10,067 nucleotides of DNA, taken from Bacteroidota bacterium (GTDB lineage Bacteria; Bacteroidota; Ignavibacteria; Ignavibacteriales; Melioribacteraceae). The position numbers were made by a program, and so were the translations under genes. The stretch spans positions 1 through 10,067 of the forward strand of contig JAMCSN010000248.1 in assembly GCA_023381535.1 (NCBI GenBank). The letters run 5' to 3'. Below are positions 7,183 through 10,067 of this stretch, piece by piece. The notes beneath the pieces are model-generated. The model was given only the letters and a program-made list of their open reading frames with translations. It had not been told where the DNA came from and searched no databases. Positions within the stretch are counted from its first letter, which is position 1. Each line of letters opens with the position of its first letter.

Positions 7183-8159
7183 TAAAGAAATCCCTCTCAG
7201 AAATTGCTCGACCTATCGACGGTGAACTGAAGAAGTTCAATGAGATATTTAAAGAATCTCTTAAATCCAAAGTTACCCTAGTTGATCTTGTTGCACGTTA
7301 CATTCTAAAGCAAAAAGGAAAGAAAATTCGTCCGCTGCTCGTATTACTTTCCAGCAAAGTTGCGGGAGAAATTTCCGACCGCAGCTACAGGGGAGCCGCG
7401 ATGGTTGAATTGCTTCACACTGCAACTTTAGTTCACGATGATGTGGTGGATAACGCCGAGACACGTAGAAATTTTCCGTCAATTAATGCTGTGTGGAAGA
7501 ATAAAATTGCCGTTCTCATGGGCGACTATTTACTTTCCCGCGGATTGATGATCGCCGTCTATCAGAAAGATTTTGATTTCTTAAAAGTAATCACCGACAC
7601 GGTTAAACGAATGTCGGAAGGTGAACTTTTACAAATCAGTAAAACCAGAAAACTTAATAATGACGAAGAAACATATTTCAGAATAATCTCCGATAAAACC
7701 GCGTCGCTCTTTTCCACTTGTTGCGAGGTTGGTGCGCTAGCAGTCACAACCGATGAAGAAAAAATAAAATCGCTCCGGGAGTTCGGTGAAAATCTTGGAA
7801 TAGCATTTCAAATTCGTGATGATATTCTCGATTATGTCGGTTCAAAAAGTGTTTTCGGCAAACCTCTTGGCGGCGATATAAAAGAAAAGAAATTAACTTT
7901 ACCCCTTATTCATGCTTTATCTAAAGCGCCGGCGGATGAATCCAAGAAAATTATCTCATCAATAAAAAGCGGTGCAAAAAAAGTCAACGTTGAAGAAGTT
8001 ATTGCTTTTGTCCAGCGCTACGACGGAATTACTTATGCCGACCAAATTGCTAAAGAATATGCCGGTAAAGCCGTGAACAATCTGAAAGTGTTCAACGATT
8101 CCGAGTCCAAACTTTCTCTTGAAAGCTTAGTCAGTTTTGTGATTGAAAGAAAGAACTGA
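7179..8159 (+). CDS. ispB: Long-chain polyprenyl diphosphate synthase (heptaprenyl/octaprenyl type)
   Basis: This 326-residue all-alpha prenyltransferase adds isopentenyl units to an allylic diphosphate. KGKKIRP at 46-52 binds the diphosphate, HDDVVD at 86-91 gives the first Asp-rich motif (Asp87, 88, 91) followed by the conserved Arg pair 96-97, and IRDDILDY at 212-219 gives the second (Asp214, 215, 218). The residue five places before the first motif is Ala82. In this family a small residue there leaves the chain-length pocket open, so a long product (C35-C40 or so) is expected, most likely the menaquinone side chain. The exact length cannot be read from sequence. The proposed TTG start (7179-7181) overlaps the tatC TGA, and no suitable ATG was found nearby, so translation is likely coupled. 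Downstream alternative complex III uses the quinol. Confidence 0.92.
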   Translation: MIKKSLSEIARPIDGELKKFNEIFKESLKSKVTLVDLVARYILKQKGKKIRPLLVLLSSKVAGEISDRSYRGAAMVELLHTATLVHDDVVDNAETRRNFPSINAVWKNKIAVLMGDYLLSRGLMIAVYQKDFDFLKVITDTVKRMSEGELLQISKTRKLNNDEETYFRIISDKTASLFSTCCEVGALAVTTDEEKIKSLREFGENLGIAFQIRDDILDYVGSKSVFGKPLGGDIKEKKLTLPLIHALSKAPADESKKIISSIKSGAKKVNVEEVIAFVQRYDGITYADQIAKEYAGKAVNNLKVFNDSESKLSLESLVSFVIERKN

Positions 8160-8185
8160 TAGAATTCCTTTTTCAAATAAATCTT

Positions 8186-8189
8186 GAGG
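8186..8189 (+). promoter_or_regulatory. Ribosome binding site deciding the lipoprotein start
   Basis: GAGG ends nine bases before ATG 8199. An in-frame TTG at 8184 overlaps this element and would add five residues before a signal peptide that already begins properly at MKKYF, so 8199 is preferred. Confidence 0.55.
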
Positions 8190-8198
8190 CGTGTGAAT

Positions 8199-8939
8199 AT
8201 GAAAAAATATTTTCTTGCCGCATTATTATTGTTTGTTCTCTCAAGCTGTATTGACTACCAGGAGAAAATGAAACTTAATTATGACGGCAGCGGAACAATT
8301 ACATTCGCTGTTGGTGTAAATCAATCGTTATTCGGCGGAATTGCCGACAGCAGCAATTTCAAAGACTTTGACGAAAGCAAAATTAAGGAACAGTATTCCG
8401 GTAAAAAGGGAATTAAGTTTTTAGGAAGCCGGACTTATACTCAAGACGGAAACAAATGGGTTGAAATCAACCTGTCATTCGAATCATTACAAGCATTGAA
8501 CGAAGCAAACAAAGACAGTATGCAGCAAGGTATGATGGGCACGATTAATCTTTCCGAGGATGCCAGCGGAAATATGGTTTTCACTCGTAAACTTCTTGCC
8601 AAATCCGGAAGCGCAGAAAAAGACTCTTCTGGAAACGGACTTGCCGACGGTATGATGCAAATGATGTTCGGCAACTACAAATGGAAATACGAGTTAACAT
8701 TGCCCGGCAAAATTATATCCACGAATGCTGCGCAAAACGATGTGGATTACAAAACCAACACCGTTAAGTGGACGATGTCGCTTGCATCTCTGGCGTCAGC
8801 TCAGGAGATGACAGTTACATTTGAGAAAGCATCAAAGGTGAATTTGACGTTAGTAATACTTGGTGTTTTAATCGTAATGATTCTTGCCGGATTTTTTATT
8901 TACAGGATAAAAAGAAGTTCAACTCCAGAAACTAATTGA
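8199..8939 (+). CDS. LppM-like lipoprotein with a C-terminal membrane helix
   Basis: This 246-residue protein starts MKKYFLAALLLFVLSSC, a short lipoprotein signal with Cys17 as the predicted lipidation site. The mature region begins IDYQEKMKLNYDGSGTITF. A hydrophobic strand pair followed by 'n.DGSGt' is typical of LppM/DUF3153-type domains, small beta-rich extracytoplasmic modules of unknown biochemical role. A strongly hydrophobic stretch near 216-235, followed by YRIKRSS, forms a C-terminal transmembrane helix with a positive cytoplasmic flank. The protein thus appears anchored at both ends, which would hold it in the inner membrane facing the periplasm. Met-rich segments (for example DGMMQMMFGNYKW) occur mid-protein. 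It lies 39 bases after the polyprenyl synthase gene and may be the last gene of that operon. Family assignment is tentative. Confidence 0.68.
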   Translation: MKKYFLAALLLFVLSSCIDYQEKMKLNYDGSGTITFAVGVNQSLFGGIADSSNFKDFDESKIKEQYSGKKGIKFLGSRTYTQDGNKWVEINLSFESLQALNEANKDSMQQGMMGTINLSEDASGNMVFTRKLLAKSGSAEKDSSGNGLADGMMQMMFGNYKWKYELTLPGKIISTNAAQNDVDYKTNTVKWTMSLASLASAQEMTVTFEKASKVNLTLVILGVLIVMILAGFFIYRIKRSSTPETN

Positions 8940-9015
8940 TGTTGAACTCGCACAAATAAAAATCTGTTGCTAAATAGAAATTAATTTTTGGTTTTTAAAA
9001 CTCATTTGTTATTTT

Positions 9016-9044
9016 TTGACCGACTGTTTTTGATTAATTGTATA
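9016..9044 (+). promoter_or_regulatory. Putative sigma70-type promoter for the alternative complex III operon
   Basis: TTGACC at 9016-9021 and TGTATA at 9039-9044 are separated by 17 bases. The same two hexamers occur before glgA. Transcription would start near 9051, leaving a leader of about 90 bases before actA that contains a GC-rich hairpin. Confidence 0.5.
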
Positions 9045-9062
9045 TCTTATCTTTTATATATG

Positions 9063-9081
9063 TCCCGGTATTGCCTCGGGA
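9063..9081 (+). promoter_or_regulatory. Hairpin in the actA leader
   Basis: TCCCG at 9063-9067 pairs perfectly with CGGGA at 9077-9081 around a nine-base loop, and one extra G-T pair is possible. It is the only GC-rich element in a very AT-rich gap and lies just after the predicted transcription start. No T-run follows, so it is not a standard terminator. It may stabilise the mRNA 5' end or regulate it. The role is unknown. Confidence 0.35.
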
Positions 9082-9142
9082 GAATGCGGTCGTAGTAGTC
9101 TTATAAAAATTAAATTTCCATTACTCTAATTGTAGGGATTAG

Positions 9143-9712
9143 ATGAAGAGAACTGTACTAGACTATGCACTAAAGATTCGCCTTCCACTCACATTGTTTG
9201 TTGTTGCGGCTTCATTCATCATCACTTTTTATGTAGCAAGACCGGAAAGAGACGGCGTTGGATACGCTCCGGAACAGCCTATAAAATTTTCTCACAAACT
9301 TCACGCCGGACAAATGGCAATTGATTGTCAATATTGTCATATCGGTGTTACCAAAGAACGTCACGCAATTATTCCTTCAGTAAATATTTGTATGAATTGC
9401 CACTCCGTTGCACGCAAAGACAGACCTGAAATAATAAAACTCACACAATATTATGAATCGGGAAAACCGATTCCGTGGAAAAGAATACACAAGGTGCCGG
9501 AATATGCGTACTTCAATCACAGCGTTCACGTGAACAAAGGAATTGATTGTGCAACTTGTCATGGGGACGTACGAGAGATGGATGTTGTCAGCGAAGTTAA
9601 ACCGTTCACAATGACTGCTTGTTTGGATTGTCATAGAAATCCTCAAGCGCAATTACCTTACTTGAAGGTCGTAAAAAACGGACCAGAAAACTGCTGGGCG
9701 TGTCATCGTTAG
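9143..9712 (+). CDS. actA: Pentaheme c-type cytochrome, alternative complex III subunit ActA
   Basis: This 189-residue protein has one N-terminal membrane anchor (about 13-31) and five CxxCH heme sites: C62QYCH, C83MNCH, C136ATCH, C160LDCH and C184WACH. Paired upstream histidines in FSHKLHAG (51, 54) and FNHSVHV (126, 129) are likely distal heme ligands. Five hemes behind a single anchor, followed by a gene starting like ActB, identify the ActA subunit of alternative complex III, a membrane quinol oxidase module that passes electrons to a cytochrome or directly to an oxygen reductase and functionally replaces cytochrome bc1. The hemes should face the periplasm. AGGGA at 9134-9138 precedes ATG 9143 with a rather short spacing. 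This is the first gene of the operon, following the 203-base gap with its own promoter candidate. Other multiheme cytochromes are less likely given the context. Confidence 0.93.
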   Translation: MKRTVLDYALKIRLPLTLFVVAASFIITFYVARPERDGVGYAPEQPIKFSHKLHAGQMAIDCQYCHIGVTKERHAIIPSVNICMNCHSVARKDRPEIIKLTQYYESGKPIPWKRIHKVPEYAYFNHSVHVNKGIDCATCHGDVREMDVVSEVKPFTMTACLDCHRNPQAQLPYLKVVKNGPENCWACHR

Positions 9713-9713
9713 T

Positions 9714-9721
9714 AAAGGAGA
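9714..9721 (+). promoter_or_regulatory. Ribosome binding site for the small Tat peptide gene
   Basis: AAAGGAGA begins one base after the actA stop. It is too close to the in-frame TTG at 9722 to serve it and lies 12 bases before ATG 9734, a long but workable distance. This supports real translation of the small gene from 9734. Confidence 0.5.
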
Positions 9722-9733
9722 TTGAATTCAAAG

Positions 9734-9913
9734 ATGTCAAAACAAATTAGCAGAAGAAATTTTTTCGGAACATTCGGTAAAAGTGCGGTTGTAGCAGCAG
9801 TTGCGGCAGCGCTTCCAATAAAATTTATTTCTTCCGTGGACAAAGCTTCAAAGAAAGAAAAAATTAAAATTGCTATTCATCCGTCTGCAGTTAAACGAAC
9901 AAAGAAGGTTTAG
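9734..9913 (+). CDS. Small twin-arginine signal protein between actA and actB
   Basis: This is a 59-residue protein: SRRNFF at 6-11 (a good match to the Tat S-R-R-x-F-L/F motif), a hydrophobic Ala/Val-rich core at about 18-30 (SAVVAAVAAALPI), then a short, very basic tail of about 25 residues containing KIKIAIHPSAVKRTKKV. It has no cysteine and one histidine (49), so no heme or iron-sulfur site. I do not recognise a named family. Small Tat-signal proteins are known beside other respiratory complexes such as formate dehydrogenases, but the tail here does not resemble the one I remember for those. It sits 21 bases after actA and two bases before the actB ATG, behind a Shine-Dalgarno, so it is very likely a real operon member, perhaps an assembly factor or small subunit of the complex. 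Function is inferred from position only. Confidence 0.7.
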   Translation: MSKQISRRNFFGTFGKSAVVAAVAAALPIKFISSVDKASKKEKIKIAIHPSAVKRTKKV

Positions 9914-9915
9914 TG

Positions 9916-10067
9916 ATGAGCGATTCTCCGAAATCATCTAATAAATTGTGGAAAAGTATTAAAGGTTATAATGATGATCCTGAAGTTTTGAATGCCAAAA
10001 CGAATGAGTTTATGGAGGGAGTTACCGACGAATTCGATTCTTCCAAACTTTCAGGAATATCCAGAAG
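9916..10067 (+). CDS. actB: Alternative complex III subunit ActB, N-terminal fragment (cut by window edge)
   Basis: Fifty codons plus two bases are present before the window ends. The start ATG 9916 lies two bases after the upstream TAG and seven bases after an AGAAGG Shine-Dalgarno (9903-9908). The N-terminus contains NKLWKSIKGYNDDPEV and ends ...LSGISR plus AG. ActB proteins of alternative complex III open with a similar 'yWrSl.el...peF' segment and then a twin-arginine 'SRR.Fl' signal, so the window appears to end exactly at the start of that Tat motif. ActB carries a molybdopterin-oxidoreductase-like domain without the cofactor and an iron-sulfur cluster domain in the periplasm. These lie outside the window. 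Assignment rests on this short match and on actA upstream. Confidence 0.8.
   Translation, partial: MSDSPKSSNKLWKSIKGYNDDPEVLNAKTNEFMEGVTDEFDSSKLSGISR

Noticed and set aside
9063..9081. The TCCCG/CGGGA hairpin as a terminator of the upstream lipoprotein gene
   Set aside because: No T-run follows, and it lies downstream of the actA promoter candidate, so it fits a leader hairpin better.
9377..9652. Antisense open frames inside actA and other genes (for example 7019-7270 minus and 4367-4603 minus)
   Set aside because: They lie wholly or mostly opposite well-supported genes, have no recognisable motifs, and look like shadow frames.
9143..9712. The multiheme cytochrome as a nitrite reductase or NapC/NrfH-type protein
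   Set aside because: The heme arrangement with a single anchor, and the ActB-like N-terminus downstream, fit alternative complex III ActA better.
1..10067. Mobile elements, CRISPR arrays, defence genes, tRNA or rRNA genes
   Set aside because: No transposase or integrase motifs, spaced direct repeats, terminal inverted repeats or RNA gene signatures were seen on either strand. The only sizeable repeat is the glgA one.

Overview
The window looks like a chromosomal piece of a moderately AT-rich, diderm bacterium of the Bacteroidota/Chlorobiota/Ignavibacteriota group. Ignavibacteriota is my best guess. This placement is inferred from gene content: a DUF4270-type lipoprotein beside a glycogen synthase, an FadL/PorV-like outer-membrane barrel, an alternative complex III locus, and frequent TTG starts. 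I could not test it by database search. No insertion sequence, prophage, CRISPR array, tRNA or rRNA gene was seen. No intergenic gap exceeds about 205 bases.

Layout. (1) The 5' end of a minus-strand imidazolonepropionase gene (hutI) runs off the left edge at 1-159. (2) A divergent plus-strand block starts near 293: glgA (glycogen/starch synthase), a GmhB-like HAD phosphatase, a DUF4270-like lipoprotein and an outer-membrane beta-barrel protein, with almost no spacing after glgA. (3) After a 123-base gap with a good promoter candidate come glyA, tatC and a long-chain polyprenyl diphosphate synthase (ispB-type), tightly packed, then an LppM-like lipoprotein. (4) After a 203-base gap with a second strong promoter candidate and a leader hairpin, the alternative complex III operon begins: pentaheme cytochrome actA, a 59-residue twin-arginine signal peptide protein, and the first 50 codons of actB, cut by the window edge.

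How the genes fit together. The right half has a respiratory theme. The polyprenyl synthase would supply the quinone side chain, alternative complex III oxidises the quinol, and TatC is the translocon core needed to export twin-arginine substrates such as the small peptide and probably ActB. The left half combines glycogen synthesis with cell-envelope genes.

The most striking anomaly is in glgA. A 194-base direct repeat (401-594 against 595-788) breaks the reading frame, and removing one copy restores a full-length 497-residue enzyme. The copies differ only by synonymous changes confined to the first part of the repeat, followed by 126 identical bases. This looks more like a chimeric join of two strain variants than a decaying gene. 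The best candidate for a little-described biological element is the small Tat-signal peptide between actA and actB. I see no clearly new defence or mobile system.
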